Program-made: the position numbers and the translations under genes
Notes under the pieces: generated by a model
Seen by the model: only the letters and a program-made list of their open reading frames with translations
What the model was told of the DNA's origin: nothing
The model's database searches: none
NCBI GenBank assembly: GCA_964627805.1
Contig: CAZVLA010000052.1
Span: 1 to 64,000, forward strand
DNA length: 64,000 nucleotides
From: CAZAMI01 sp964627805
Lineage (GTDB): Archaea; Thermoproteota; Thermoprotei_A; Sulfolobales; NBVN01
Direction: 5' to 3'
Shown: positions 16,905 to 25,180 of the stretch, in pieces
How positions within the stretch are numbered: position 1 is the stretch's first letter
How the letters are laid out: each line of letters begins with the position of its first letter

Positions 16905-17932
16905 CGGGAAAATCTCCTGTTTTTAAATAAAATCTCTATCACCTTATCAATATCCTCCTCAGATTCTATTATCCTGCCAACCTGCCTCGGTATCCTAACG
17001 TCCCTGACGCCTAAACTCACTAGTTTCTCGGCTATTTTCCTTGCTAGTTCCTCATCAATGCCTTCCTCTTTAAGAACTTCAATGCTCACCTTCACGAAGT
17101 CTTCCTCATCGTAGGTCTTGAACACTAAGGGCTGTCCGAACCTTGACATTATAGACTCAGGTATTTTCTCGGGTCTGTTTGATGTGGCTATCACCATTAT
17201 CCTCACGTCCTTAACCGTGAGTTGCTTTCCGTGGACGGGTATGTCTAACGTCCCTTCCATGATGTTATGCAGTACTTTCATAGCGTCCGAATCGAGTTTG
17301 TCTATCTCGTCAATCAGTAGAATGAACTCCTTACCGTACCTGTTGTAGGCTTCAATGATTCTCTCTACGAAACCTCCCCTCCTTGCTGACTCTCCAGCTA
17401 CGTACACGATATTCGGTAAGTGTTTCTCTAAGCACTCCATGAATAACGTCTTACCCGTGGCAGGGTTACCCACTAGCAAGAAGTGAGCGGGTTTAGAGCC
17501 TTTAAGCCACTTCTTAACTGCCTTCCATAATATCCATTTATAGTCGTCATACCCTACTACAGTCTTGAATAGGGTCTCCATATCAGGTAATCTGAAGTTC
17601 TTAAGGCTCGTGTGTGTTTTTCGGGTCCCATGACTCCTGACCGAACTAACCTTACTTTCACCCAGTACTCTCTCTATCACCTCTCTATCAACTAACCTGT
17701 AATACCTGTGCCTGCTTGAGGCGTAAACACGCTCAACAATGCCGTAATTCATGAACTTCATGACTATCCAGGGAGGAACTCCCACATCACCCACTTCCCA
17801 AGCCTGCCACTCAGGCTTGTCCGGGTACTTCCTAGCTAGTTCTTTCTCTTTCTTCAATATCCTTTCAAGGTAGCTCCTGTACTCCTTATTAATGATTAAA
17901 GCCCTAACCCTAGCTTCAATGTTCGTTGACAT
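16898..17932 (-). CDS. AAA+ ATPase, MoxR/RuvB-like
   Basis: 344 residues. The first 120 include a winged-helix-like region. Walker A GNPATGKT is at 155-162 and Walker B ILLIDEID at about 204-211. A sensor-1 ATSN segment and an SRF arginine-finger segment follow. All ATPase residues look intact. It overlaps the recombinase gene by 17 bases and is probably made with it. The substrate is unknown; remodelling of a DNA-recombination or assembly complex is possible. Confidence 0.8.
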   Translation of the reverse strand: MSTNIEARVRALIINKEYRSYLERILKKEKELARKYPDKPEWQAWEVGDVGVPPWIVMKFMNYGIVERVYASSRHRYYRLVDREVIERVLGESKVSSVRSHGTRKTHTSLKNFRLPDMETLFKTVVGYDDYKWILWKAVKKWLKGSKPAHFLLVGNPATGKTLFMECLEKHLPNIVYVAGESARRGGFVERIIEAYNRYGKEFILLIDEIDKLDSDAMKVLHNIMEGTLDIPVHGKQLTVKDVRIMVIATSNRPEKIPESIMSRFGQPLVFKTYDEEDFVKVSIEVLKEEGIDEELARKIAEKLVSLGVRDVRIPRQVGRIIESEEDIDKVIEILFKNRRFSRQ

Positions 17933-18797
17933 CCTTCAACCTCCTCCTTAAATCCTCCCCCACGAAGTGAAGATACACTAGCGTAGATTGTATACTTTTA
18001 TGACCTAATAACCTATTAACGGTGTAAATATCCACGCCTTTCCTCAGTAACTCCGTGGCTCTCGTGTGTCTAGAGAAATCATGGTACCTAACAGGTCTTC
18101 CCTTAACCCTCACGTACTTATCGTTAATCCCTAACTCTTGCACGACGTTCGTGAAGACGTAGGTAGTGAAGGTGCTCGGGTTCCATTTCTTACCGAACTT
18201 AGTGGTGAAAAGGTAATCCTCACTGCTTAAGTTATTCCTTAACACGTAATCCCTTAAATCCCTGCATAACTTCATGGATATGGGTTTCTCCATCACAGTA
18301 CCTGTTTTCTCCACTTTGACTAAGACCATGCACCTCTCGAAATCAATATCAGACACTTTCAAGTTAGTTAATTCACCCGCCCTTAACAGAGCCTCATAAC
18401 CTAACCTAAGCATTAATCCGTACACGTAGTTCTTTTCACTTGCGTACTCAATGATAGCCTGAACCTCCTCAGGCTCTAGAATAATGAAGTCAAAAGGTGA
18501 TTTCCTCTCTCTTGACGGCTTAATTACGTCCCAATCAACGCTGACCCTGCAGTACTTGAGGAAAGACCTAATTGCTGAGTAGTGCCTCAGTATTGATGAC
18601 TCCTTATAGCCCTCCTCTCCCAACTTGATGAGGAACTCCTCAATGTCTCTCTCCCTCACGTCATTAACCTCCTTATCTCCGACTACGCTAATGAATTTCT
18701 TTATGCTTGAGACGTAATTCCTCACAGTAGCCTCGGATGCTCTGTCTACGTACCTTAATTTCTTCACGTACTTGTCAAGAACTTCTGACAATCTCAT
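17916..18797 (-). CDS. Tyrosine recombinase (integrase)
   Basis: 293 residues. An N-terminal SAM-like core-binding domain (about 5-90) is followed by the catalytic domain with Arg139 (LLRAGEL), His239/Arg243 (HDFSRHTR), His266 (LLGHKS) and Tyr275. All catalytic residues are in place, so it is probably active in integration, excision or dimer resolution. No att site or tRNA gene is visible near it. It resembles XerD/archaeal XerA more than the split SSV type. Confidence 0.9.
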   Translation of the reverse strand: MRLSEVLDKYVKKLRYVDRASEATVRNYVSSIKKFISVVGDKEVNDVRERDIEEFLIKLGEEGYKESSILRHYSAIRSFLKYCRVSVDWDVIKPSRERKSPFDFIILEPEEVQAIIEYASEKNYVYGLMLRLGYEALLRAGELTNLKVSDIDFERCMVLVKVEKTGTVMEKPISMKLCRDLRDYVLRNNLSSEDYLFTTKFGKKWNPSTFTTYVFTNVVQELGINDKYVRVKGRPVRYHDFSRHTRATELLRKGVDIYTVNRLLGHKSIQSTLVYLHFVGEDLRRRLKDVNEH

Positions 18798-18895
18798 ACG
18801 CTATCACCTCACGTATTTTACATTAACGTGTATAATAAATTATACTAACGAAATCCTAATTTCAATGACCCACGAAGTTAATACGGTGATGGTAA

Positions 18896-19501
18896 CTGGA
18901 GATTGAATGCCTTACATGCAGGGATATAGTTAAGTCGGGTGACTGGATACTAGTATGGGGTAGGGTACTTGATTCAGGTGCCGGCGTACCCTCTGCTGAG
19001 GTCTGGCTCAGAGTGAACGGCAGGTACGCAAAGAACAGGCTTACTGAGGAGAGGGGTTTCTACTTTTTCTACTTCCGTTCAAGAGCGGGAGTATATAACT
19101 TACAGCCTGTGGCTTACAGGTTAAGGAGGGGTGATGAGGAGTTAATTATTGAAGGACCCACTAGGAGAGCCATTGTGTATCCGTCCATCAAGGGCGTAGG
19201 GTTGAAGTCAAGCTACGAAGTTAGAGCCTTCAGGAAAATAACCCTTGAAGAGGTAAAGCCTTTACTCCCGAAGCTTAAGGAGTTCATTATTAACGAAACA
19301 GGAGCTAAAGAAGTCTACTTAACGGGCTCCCTAGCTAGTAAGGGTTACTCCTACCATGACGTGGATTTTCTTGTTGATGTACGTATCGACTACGGGATGA
19401 GGGAGATGCTAAGGCATAAGTTAAGGAAGCTATTCTGTTTGAATGCTGAGGTTTTTGATTTCATGACTTACAAGAAGGTCTCTCCTCGGGTGAGATTATG
19501 A
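18896..19501 (+). CDS. Nucleotidyltransferase-domain protein with an N-terminal beta module; start uncertain
   Basis: From GTG 19013 the frame gives 162 residues with LTGSLASKGYSYHDVDFLVDV, the GS...D.D signature of the MNT/Pol-beta nucleotidyltransferase superfamily. The open frame continues upstream to 18896. It encodes a carboxypeptidase-regulatory-like stretch (SGDWILVWGRVLDSGAGVP) that lacks an ATG, GTG or TTG start. A CTG at 18896 lies six bases after GGTGAT. A non-standard start or a one-base frameshift after ATG 18889 could explain this. Probably co-transcribed with the glycosyltransferase downstream. Confidence 0.55.
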   Translation: MEIECLTCRDIVKSGDWILVWGRVLDSGAGVPSAEVWLRVNGRYAKNRLTEERGFYFFYFRSRAGVYNLQPVAYRLRRGDEELIIEGPTRRAIVYPSIKGVGLKSSYEVRAFRKITLEEVKPLLPKLKEFIINETGAKEVYLTGSLASKGYSYHDVDFLVDVRIDYGMREMLRHKLRKLFCLNAEVFDFMTYKKVSPRVRL

Positions 19502-20538
19502 GAGTGCTAATAGTTCATTACGACATCCACGTTTTGGCAGGTAATGTAAGGGCTGTCTTAATGCTTTCGGACGTGTTTAAGTTCCTCGGTCATGATATCC
19601 TTATACTTTATACAAACATCAGACCTGAGGAAGCCTACTTCTGGAGACCTGAATCTCTGAAGAGGTACCACACAGTTAAGTATATAGACTTCACGCCACG
19701 TAAAGTCGTGGGTTCTAAGCCTGGAGAGCGTGCCGTTGTTATGGGTGATTTCCAGATAATACCTCATAATAAAGTCATTCACCAAATATATGACTACGTA
19801 GTCTACACAGGGTTTAATTACCTCTTCACAGACGAGCTTAGCCTCATGGGAGTGTATGATTTAGACGTGGATGGAGCTATGTATATTCACTACCCTGACA
19901 GACCTGCATGCCCTAAAAGAATTAAGCTCTGGTGTAACTCCAGCTACACTAAATCAATGATAAGGACCTTCTGGGGCAGGGATGCTGTAGTTGTTTACCC
20001 GCCCATACACCCTGAATTCTATAACCCATCACTGACCTTCAAGGAGAGGGATATAGACGTAATATTCTTCGGTCAGTTCTACCGTGTCAAGGGTTTTGAT
20101 TTAACAAGGACTTTAGCGAGTGAAGGGCTTAGAGTTGTTGTTGTGGGTGCTAAGGTGCATGACTACGTACCCTACTCTGAAGGCGTTCAGGTATACAGTA
20201 ACGTGTCCGTACCTTTCTACACGAGGATGCTGTCAAGGTCCAAAGTGTACGTACATGCGAGACCAGGAGAGCATTTAGGCATAACGATTGTTGAGGCTAT
20301 GGCTTCAGGATGTGTGCCCGTAGTTCATAAGTCAGGGGGTCAGTGGACGGACGTAGTAATGCGTGGCGAGTACGGTTATGGGTGGTCCTCAACTGACGAG
20401 CTAGTGAACATCGTTAAGAGGTTAGTGAAGGACAGGAGTTTATGGGAAAGAAGCCATGAGAGGGCTTTAGAAGGTTCGGAGAGGTTTCACTTCAGGAGAG
20501 TAGCAGATAAAGTTTCTAGGCTCCTAGGTGAAACATAA
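19498..20538 (+). CDS. GT4-family glycosyltransferase
   Basis: 346 residues, GT-B fold. The C-terminal donor-binding domain has RPGEHLGITIVEAMASGCVPVV with the E-x7-E pattern of retaining GT4 enzymes. The N-terminus MRVLIVHYDIHVLAGNVRAV fits the acceptor domain. It overlaps the nucleotidyltransferase-domain gene by four bases. The acceptor could be a virion protein or a lipid; the sequence does not say. Confidence 0.85.
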   Translation: MRVLIVHYDIHVLAGNVRAVLMLSDVFKFLGHDILILYTNIRPEEAYFWRPESLKRYHTVKYIDFTPRKVVGSKPGERAVVMGDFQIIPHNKVIHQIYDYVVYTGFNYLFTDELSLMGVYDLDVDGAMYIHYPDRPACPKRIKLWCNSSYTKSMIRTFWGRDAVVVYPPIHPEFYNPSLTFKERDIDVIFFGQFYRVKGFDLTRTLASEGLRVVVVGAKVHDYVPYSEGVQVYSNVSVPFYTRMLSRSKVYVHARPGEHLGITIVEAMASGCVPVVHKSGGQWTDVVMRGEYGYGWSSTDELVNIVKRLVKDRSLWERSHERALEGSERFHFRRVADKVSRLLGET

Positions 20539-20550
20539 ATTAAATTATCA
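20530..20550 (+). promoter_or_regulatory. AAACATA-type promoter
   Basis: GAAACATAAATTAAATTATC precedes ATG 20578 by about 35 bases and resembles the shared rightward element. Confidence 0.4.
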
Positions 20551-20577
20551 CCATCACGTTATTTCTACGGTGTTAGA

Positions 20578-20889
20578 ATGCCCTTGAAAGGAATTAAGAT
20601 ACATGAAGTTTCATACCAAGTAACGGGTGCAGGGGTGTACGGTGCTCAATCAATAATTAATGCCTACATAGTTAATGATACTTTACTCCCTAGACCCTAC
20701 AGGATATCTGTGAAGTTCTTCCGTTCAGGTAAGGAGGTCGACACTAAAAAGAGCTTTGGCGTTTTATTACCTAAGAAGGGTACGTATGTGTCCTTCGAGA
20801 CCTACCAAACTACAGATTACGCAATAGTTTCCGTGTACCCCCTCCTGCGCCCGTTACCGTACGACGAGAAGGAGGTAACCCCAACATGA
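20578..20889 (+). CDS. Small beta-rich protein
   Basis: 103 residues, predicted mostly beta, with an EVSYQVTGAGVYG start and a Pro-rich C-terminus. It resembles fibre or adaptor proteins only in composition. It overlaps a 58-residue gene at its end. No family recognised. Confidence 0.5.
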   Translation: MPLKGIKIHEVSYQVTGAGVYGAQSIINAYIVNDTLLPRPYRISVKFFRSGKEVDTKKSFGVLLPKKGTYVSFETYQTTDYAIVSVYPLLRPLPYDEKEVTPT

Positions 20890-21062
20890 TTGACAGAAGG
20901 GATATTTTAAGGGTACTGAAAACTTCCCACTCCAATTCTGACCCAGCAGTTGTTGTTATGGATTACCTACGTAGTTTAGGCTACAGGATAAGTTATCGTG
21001 ACGCCCAAGCACTTGTGAGGTGGTCCCTCTATGAAGTTAGTAGTAAGGAGGAAATTCACTGA
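20886..21062 (+). CDS. 58-residue protein, unknown
   Basis: ATG 20886 overlaps the preceding stop codon (ATGA). The product is MIDRRDILRVLKTSHSN..., with a helical C-terminal half. It overlaps the next gene by 32 bases. Tight coupling on both sides supports a real gene, but no motif is seen. Confidence 0.5.
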   Translation: MIDRRDILRVLKTSHSNSDPAVVVMDYLRSLGYRISYRDAQALVRWSLYEVSSKEEIH

Positions 21063-21891
21063 GGTCCCTAAATCAGTGAGGTCTGTTTTTGACGGCTTCA
21101 TTAAGCATAACTTCATTAAAGGACCTGTTAGGTTTCAGAACACTAGGGACCTCCGTAAGTGGGTTGAGTACGATGGTTATGACGTTAGCCGTACGTTTTT
21201 TAAGCGTCTATGCGGTACCCTAGATTACTTCCTGGGATATAATTACGTTATTTTACATATAGACGAAGGCTTCAAGCCTATGGATTACATAACTAATAAC
21301 AGTTTCTCCCCCGTTGCTGGGGACGTAATAATTCCCGACGAGTTCGAGATGTATGTAGACCATAACGTACCTGCATCCAAAATCAAGTTAGTAGAGTACT
21401 CTTACTTAGCCGCCGAGGACGTAGGCGAGTTCGTAGCAGATATGTGGAAGAAGGGTTACATGGTTGATGCTAAGGAACTTGACTATGATTACCGTAACTA
21501 CGTAACTCCCGTTAGCCTTAGATGCCTCTGCAGTTACATGTACACCTACGAGGGGGCAGGGTTCGTTGGTGATGTGTTCTATAAGGTTGAGGGTAAGGAC
21601 ATGATAAGTGCACACGCAGTGCCTTTTGAGGCGTTTCTTGCTTGGTTATGGAATGAATACCATGGGTTACCTTCTCCTGAGTACATATTCATTGACGGTA
21701 TTCTATATATAGAGCCTTACAACACCTACAAGTCAAGGGAGAGGGTGAGGTATAACTTGGACATGATATGTAAGATATATTTCCAGGGTAAGGGTATTAA
21801 CGAGCTTTACAGGTTAGCCCTGAAATCAATTGACGCTTTCCAGGAAAGGTACCTTGGGGAGGTTTACGGTTTTGAGGTGCGTAAACGTTAA
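21031..21891 (+). CDS. Unknown 286-residue protein
   Basis: ATG follows GAGGTGG. It is rich in Tyr, Asp and Phe, with no membrane span and no catalytic motif I recognise. A CLCSY segment lies near residue 170. It sits between the glycosyltransferase unit and the second UbiA gene, so a role in surface modification is possible but unsupported. Confidence 0.55.
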   Translation: MKLVVRRKFTEVPKSVRSVFDGFIKHNFIKGPVRFQNTRDLRKWVEYDGYDVSRTFFKRLCGTLDYFLGYNYVILHIDEGFKPMDYITNNSFSPVAGDVIIPDEFEMYVDHNVPASKIKLVEYSYLAAEDVGEFVADMWKKGYMVDAKELDYDYRNYVTPVSLRCLCSYMYTYEGAGFVGDVFYKVEGKDMISAHAVPFEAFLAWLWNEYHGLPSPEYIFIDGILYIEPYNTYKSRERVRYNLDMICKIYFQGKGINELYRLALKSIDAFQERYLGEVYGFEVRKR

Positions 21892-21931
21892 ACATTATTA
21901 ATGTCCTGAATATACGTATAATCGTGAAATC

Positions 21932-22969
21932 ATGAATGTGAGGGACTGGCTGAAGCTCTTCCGTGCCCAAACAGCGCCTGCTACTGTATTCTGTGTTGTT
22001 GTTCCTTACTTAATCGCTGGAGGCTCTCCAGTGAATTTACTAATCCTTGTACCTTTATTCACCATCGTTCATTACCTTAGCTTCGGTCATAACAGCCTCA
22101 TGGATTACTGGTATGACGTCCATGACCCGAACAAAAAGCATCATCCCCTGGAGTCAGGTAAGATAACGTTACATTCAGCCCATAAGGTGATTCATTATGG
22201 TATGGTAGCATGTACTCTCCTTTGTGTGTACGTAACTTACGTACTCTCTCCGAGGTTTAGCTTAGCCCTCCTTAATCTCCTTATGTACATTGCTTGGGGG
22301 CACGCATATAATGACGGTCTGGATAAGAACACACCTCATTCATGGCTCAGCATATCTATGTGCTTCACACATTTAGCAGTGTATGGGTGGTTCTTAGCCA
22401 CAGGCTCTATTGATTGGAGGTTACTAATTGTAGCCCTGTGGGCTTTCCTCACGATATTCTACCAGATAGCTTGGGAGGGGAATCTGAAAGATTTATGGAG
22501 TGAAGCAGAGAGGTTCAACCTCCTTAAGACCTTCGGGGCTGAGCTCCTTAGGTACGGAGATAAGTGGGTTGTAAGGAACCTTAAGTGGGTAGCTCTATTC
22601 ATGACGTCATTAAGAGTTCCCGTAAGCACTTCCTTAGTTTTGGTTCTAGCAATTACTTTGGGTTGGTCATGGGGTTTATGGACGTGGAACAACATTTTAT
22701 TCCTCGTAATGTTTATCCTCACATTCATAGGGAAGTCAGCACCTGCCCTAGCTATACAGAACATCATGTACTATGAACTACCCTTTAAGCGTGAGGACCT
22801 CCTCGAGTATTTCGGTCTAGCGGAGTCCTGTGAGTTCTTCCACTTCATGTCAGTCCTTTACGTTATGGGTATGGGTTGGTTATGGACTGTGCTCTTCATT
22901 TACGGCTTCACGTACTTTTACGCTATGAACAGGCTCCTCTGGGGTTCTAAGTTCGGACCACGTGTGTGA
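21932..22969 (+). CDS. UbiA-family prenyltransferase, second copy
   Basis: 345 residues with eight or nine membrane segments. Motif 1 HNSLMDYWYDVHDPNKKHHPL (about residues 51-71) and a second acidic segment EGNLKDLWSEAE match the UbiA layout. It differs strongly from the copy at 4302 and is more like the archaeal UbiA relatives with a D-x3-D-x4-NK pattern. Probably membrane lipid or quinone-like prenyl transfer; substrate unknown. Confidence 0.8.
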   Translation: MNVRDWLKLFRAQTAPATVFCVVVPYLIAGGSPVNLLILVPLFTIVHYLSFGHNSLMDYWYDVHDPNKKHHPLESGKITLHSAHKVIHYGMVACTLLCVYVTYVLSPRFSLALLNLLMYIAWGHAYNDGLDKNTPHSWLSISMCFTHLAVYGWFLATGSIDWRLLIVALWAFLTIFYQIAWEGNLKDLWSEAERFNLLKTFGAELLRYGDKWVVRNLKWVALFMTSLRVPVSTSLVLVLAITLGWSWGLWTWNNILFLVMFILTFIGKSAPALAIQNIMYYELPFKREDLLEYFGLAESCEFFHFMSVLYVMGMGWLWTVLFIYGFTYFYAMNRLLWGSKFGPRV

Positions 22970-23034
22970 GTGTGTGTATATTATATAATATGTATATACT
23001 CGGTTTCACTTGGTTCGTTTGGTTCGTGTGCAGT
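22962..23034. repeat. Long dispersed repeat, copy 1 (A-spacer-B)
   Basis: Part A (22962-22999) is GTGTGTGAGTGTGTGTATAT followed by an AT palindrome and GTATATAC. A 16-base spacer follows. Part B (23016-23034) is CGTTTGGTTCGTGTGCAGT. The same A-16-B arrangement occurs inverted at 45167-45243. The spacer is conserved in length but not in sequence. Part A begins inside the UbiA stop region. Confidence 0.75.
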
Positions 23035-23037
23035 GGG

Positions 23038-23060
23038 GTTAAACATAAATTTTTTCTTTA
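23038..23060 (+). promoter_or_regulatory. Promoter with AAACATA plus T-rich element
   Basis: GTTAAACATAAATTTTTTCTTTA lies about 35 bases before ATG 23089 and immediately follows the dispersed repeat. Confidence 0.5.
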
Positions 23061-23088
23061 ACCTAACGTTTTAGTTTTGGTGATTCGG

Positions 23089-23292
23089 ATGGGATATTAC
23101 AACATTTTCGAGCTGGCATTGATAGGTGCCAAAAGCGTTAAGCATGCCTTAATCAACCTCATAGATACTTACCGCCCTAAAATACTCATAAGGAAGCCGA
23201 TACCGAGTTACAAGCCTCAACCGCTGTTCCCGTCAGTAGCGGGTATGATACTAGTTAAGTACAGGAGGGGTAAGTACGGGGTGCATTACTGA
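23089..23292 (+). CDS. Small protein with RPKILI module and C-terminal GVHY
   Basis: 67 residues from ATG 23089 after GGTGATTCGG. The N-terminal helix is hydrophobic, then LIDTYRPKILIRKPI repeats the module of the product at 16554. It ends YGVHY, and its stop overlaps the next ATG (TGATG). A probable paralogue of the 16554 product. Confidence 0.6.
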   Translation: MGYYNIFELALIGAKSVKHALINLIDTYRPKILIRKPIPSYKPQPLFPSVAGMILVKYRRGKYGVHY

Positions 23293-23489
23293 TGCCGTTA
23301 GTGGGTAGGTTAATTAAGGTTTTAAGTGAGGACGTAGCCGTTCAGGCTATGGTTATAGGCTTGATTACGGGCATCACTTACTACCTGATGACTAAGAGGT
23401 TATCGGGTGAGGTGATGTTGGGTATGAGGGTTCAGGAGATAGCTAGAGCGTTGGGAGCTAAGAGATTCAAAATTACTTGGTCGGGGTGA
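23292..23489 (+). CDS. Small membrane protein
   Basis: 65 residues with one hydrophobic helix (about 16-33; AMVIGLITGITYYLMT) and a basic C-terminus. It is translationally coupled to the preceding gene. Function unknown. Confidence 0.55.
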   Translation: MPLVGRLIKVLSEDVAVQAMVIGLITGITYYLMTKRLSGEVMLGMRVQEIARALGAKRFKITWSG

Positions 23490-23493
23490 GAGT

Positions 23494-23967
23494 ATGTCCT
23501 ACATAGTCAAAAGACTAATTACTACAGACGACATTAAGGACGGTGCAATAACGTTAGATAAAATAGCACCTGACACTATAGTAATTAGGGCCTTCACTAC
23601 TTTCCCTGACTCCCTAGCGGCTATTAACCTGAGCGCTACTGCCACAGGCGTTAAGTGGACGTCCAACTTCAAATTTAAGTGGACTAAGCAGAACCTCAAG
23701 AAAGTTGTGATACGAGCCTCTTGGACAGCAACAGCTACAGACTCCGTGGAGAAAATATGTGTTAAAGATATAACGTCAGGTAATGACGTAGTGTGTGTTG
23801 AGGGTAATGCGGGTACTGACCAAGAAAACAGCACTACGGACCTAAGTAACGTTACTGACGAGGGATTATTTACTGTCTACACAGCAGTAACAACTGCATC
23901 TGCCACAACAACCGCTACGTACAGCATAGTGTATGTAGTTGTAGAGCTCGTCTACGGTGCTAGTTAA
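23494..23967 (+). CDS. Beta-rich protein with a fibre-like N-terminus
   Basis: 157 residues. Residues about 8-28 read LITTDDIKDGAITLDKIAPD, the collar motif seen in many phage tail-fibre proteins. The rest is Thr/Ala/Val-rich beta structure with two CVK/CVE segments. Structural role inferred from this motif and context. Confidence 0.6.
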   Translation: MSYIVKRLITTDDIKDGAITLDKIAPDTIVIRAFTTFPDSLAAINLSATATGVKWTSNFKFKWTKQNLKKVVIRASWTATATDSVEKICVKDITSGNDVVCVEGNAGTDQENSTTDLSNVTDEGLFTVYTAVTTASATTTATYSIVYVVVELVYGAS

Positions 23968-24146
23968 TGGCTAAACTAACATCGTTTTTGGAAGGAGGTT
24001 CAAGGCAGGAAATGCTTGTTAGGGCTATAGCTATTGACGCCTCAGTGAGTGTTGGTGGGGAGTACATTATTTACCCTTACGTTATTAAGCTTACTTGCTG
24101 GTTATTAGGTATTGAGCCCAACATGACTGAAGCCCTTTGGGGGTGA
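23967..24146 (+). CDS. 59-residue protein, unknown
   Basis: ATG 23967 overlaps the preceding TAA. The product begins MAKLTSFLEGGSRQ and contains a mildly hydrophobic segment (YVIKLTCWLLGI). It lies immediately before the first MSLH-tagged gene. No motif recognised. Confidence 0.5.
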   Translation: MAKLTSFLEGGSRQEMLVRAIAIDASVSVGGEYIIYPYVIKLTCWLLGIEPNMTEALWG

Positions 24147-24150
24147 TGTT

Positions 24151-24525
24151 TTGTCCCTACATAGGATGATTGTTGAAGCTAAACTGAAGGGACTTTACGG
24201 GGAAGGAAAAGAGAGGGAAGTAGTCTTACCTGAAGTGTGTTGGTTACAGCATAGAGTAGAAACTCAGGAGCTCGTTATTGAGGAAATAAACGGTGTACAG
24301 CACAGCTTCAGAAACATAACTAGGATAAGTTCTGAATCTTACCTTGACGGGGTTATGGTTAGTTCGAGAATACATAAAAAGCCTAAAAAACATAAGCCTG
24401 AAGCTCGCCTCACCATCAGTACTGACTGCCCTGAACGCTACTTTTACGTAGTAGTTAAGGGGGATACTGCATACCTGTTCTATGGTCCCTCTTGCAAGGA
24501 AAACCCTGAATTCTGTAGGGTGTGA
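24151..24525 (+). CDS. MSLH-tagged protein 1
   Basis: 124 residues, TTG start after GGGGTGATG. The N-terminus MSLHRMIVE-AKLK is the tag shared by nine genes. The body is unrelated to the others in sequence. It contains a Lys/His-rich patch (HKKPKKHKPE) and a cysteine-containing tail (CPERYFYVV, CKENPEFC). Function unknown; see the tag hypothesis at 24151-32527. Confidence 0.6.
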   Translation: MSLHRMIVEAKLKGLYGEGKEREVVLPEVCWLQHRVETQELVIEEINGVQHSFRNITRISSESYLDGVMVSSRIHKKPKKHKPEARLTISTDCPERYFYVVVKGDTAYLFYGPSCKENPEFCRV

Positions 24526-24528
24526 GTT

Positions 24529-24915
24529 ATGATTACGATTAAGGATGTGGAGAGGGTATTGAGTGAACACCCTTGGCTACCCCCTCCCAAGCATGTGTTT
24601 TTCATACCTGAAGACGTTACCTACGAAACACCTCACGGGGAAGTTGTTTTCCGTGGTCTACAGCCTTCATGGCGTCCTGACGTGATTATCCTTACCCCGA
24701 GGGCTACTCAGGAGACCGTGATTCACGAAACACTCCATACGTTAGGTTTCGGCGAGGAACTAACACACAGGCTAGCCCCTAAGCTCCTGAAGTTAAGGAA
24801 GGCAGTCCCTCCCGTTATGTTGAGGAGAGTAAAGTACGTGAAGTGCCCTTACTGTAAGGAGTTTAGGGAGATGCATGAGTTAGGGGCTATTCATTACGTA
24901 TTAAAAACTTATTAG
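24529..24915 (+). CDS. Zincin-like metallopeptidase domain with C-terminal zinc finger
   Basis: 128 residues. HETLH at 66-70 with GFGEE after it fits the HExxH zinc site of M-type peptidases with a downstream Glu ligand. The C-terminus has CPYC...H...H (about 106-122). It is short for a peptidase, so it may be a minimal or inactive form. It lies within the MSLH gene run and could process or regulate those proteins; this is inference. Confidence 0.6.
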   Translation: MITIKDVERVLSEHPWLPPPKHVFFIPEDVTYETPHGEVVFRGLQPSWRPDVIILTPRATQETVIHETLHTLGFGEELTHRLAPKLLKLRKAVPPVMLRRVKYVKCPYCKEFREMHELGAIHYVLKTY

Positions 24916-25109
24916 GTTAGAAGGAAAAGCATTTTCTCAGCGGGGGCAGGTACTTTAAGTACTACTGTTATCGTTACCTCCCCCGAGTCTCGGTCCTTCT
25001 TGATATTAACCTCGTAAACGCTGTTCTTGATTAGCTCCACTAAAGACTCACGTATCTCCCTACTGTCTAGAACTCCCTTAATCAGGTCTTCAATCACCTC
25101 CCTATACAT
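24912..25109 (-). CDS. Small protein on the opposite strand
   Basis: 65 residues. The N-terminal half is helical and acidic, the C-terminal half beta (EVTITVVLKV). It converges with the metallopeptidase gene (4-base overlap) and is divergent from the MSLH gene at 25181. Its leader has GGTGTATAC before the ATG. No function assigned. Confidence 0.5.
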   Translation of the reverse strand: MYREVIEDLIKGVLDSREIRESLVELIKNSVYEVNIKKDRDSGEVTITVVLKVPAPAEKMLFLLT

Positions 25110-25128
25110 GTATACACCGTTTCAATCA

Positions 25129-25150
25129 CGTAAAACATATTTTTATTTTT
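25129..25150 (+). promoter_or_regulatory. Promoter with AAACATA plus T-rich element
   Basis: CGTAAAACATATTTTTATTTTT lies about 40 bases before GTG 25181. Read leftward it also gives AAAAATAAAAATATG, so it may serve the divergent gene at 24912-25109. Confidence 0.5.
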
Positions 25151-25180
25151 GAGGTTATTCACACTTACACGGTGATTAAG

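Noticed and set aside
17916..18797. An attachment site or integrated-provirus boundary near the recombinase
   Set aside because: No tRNA gene and no direct repeat flanking the recombinase was found by eye, so no att site can be claimed.
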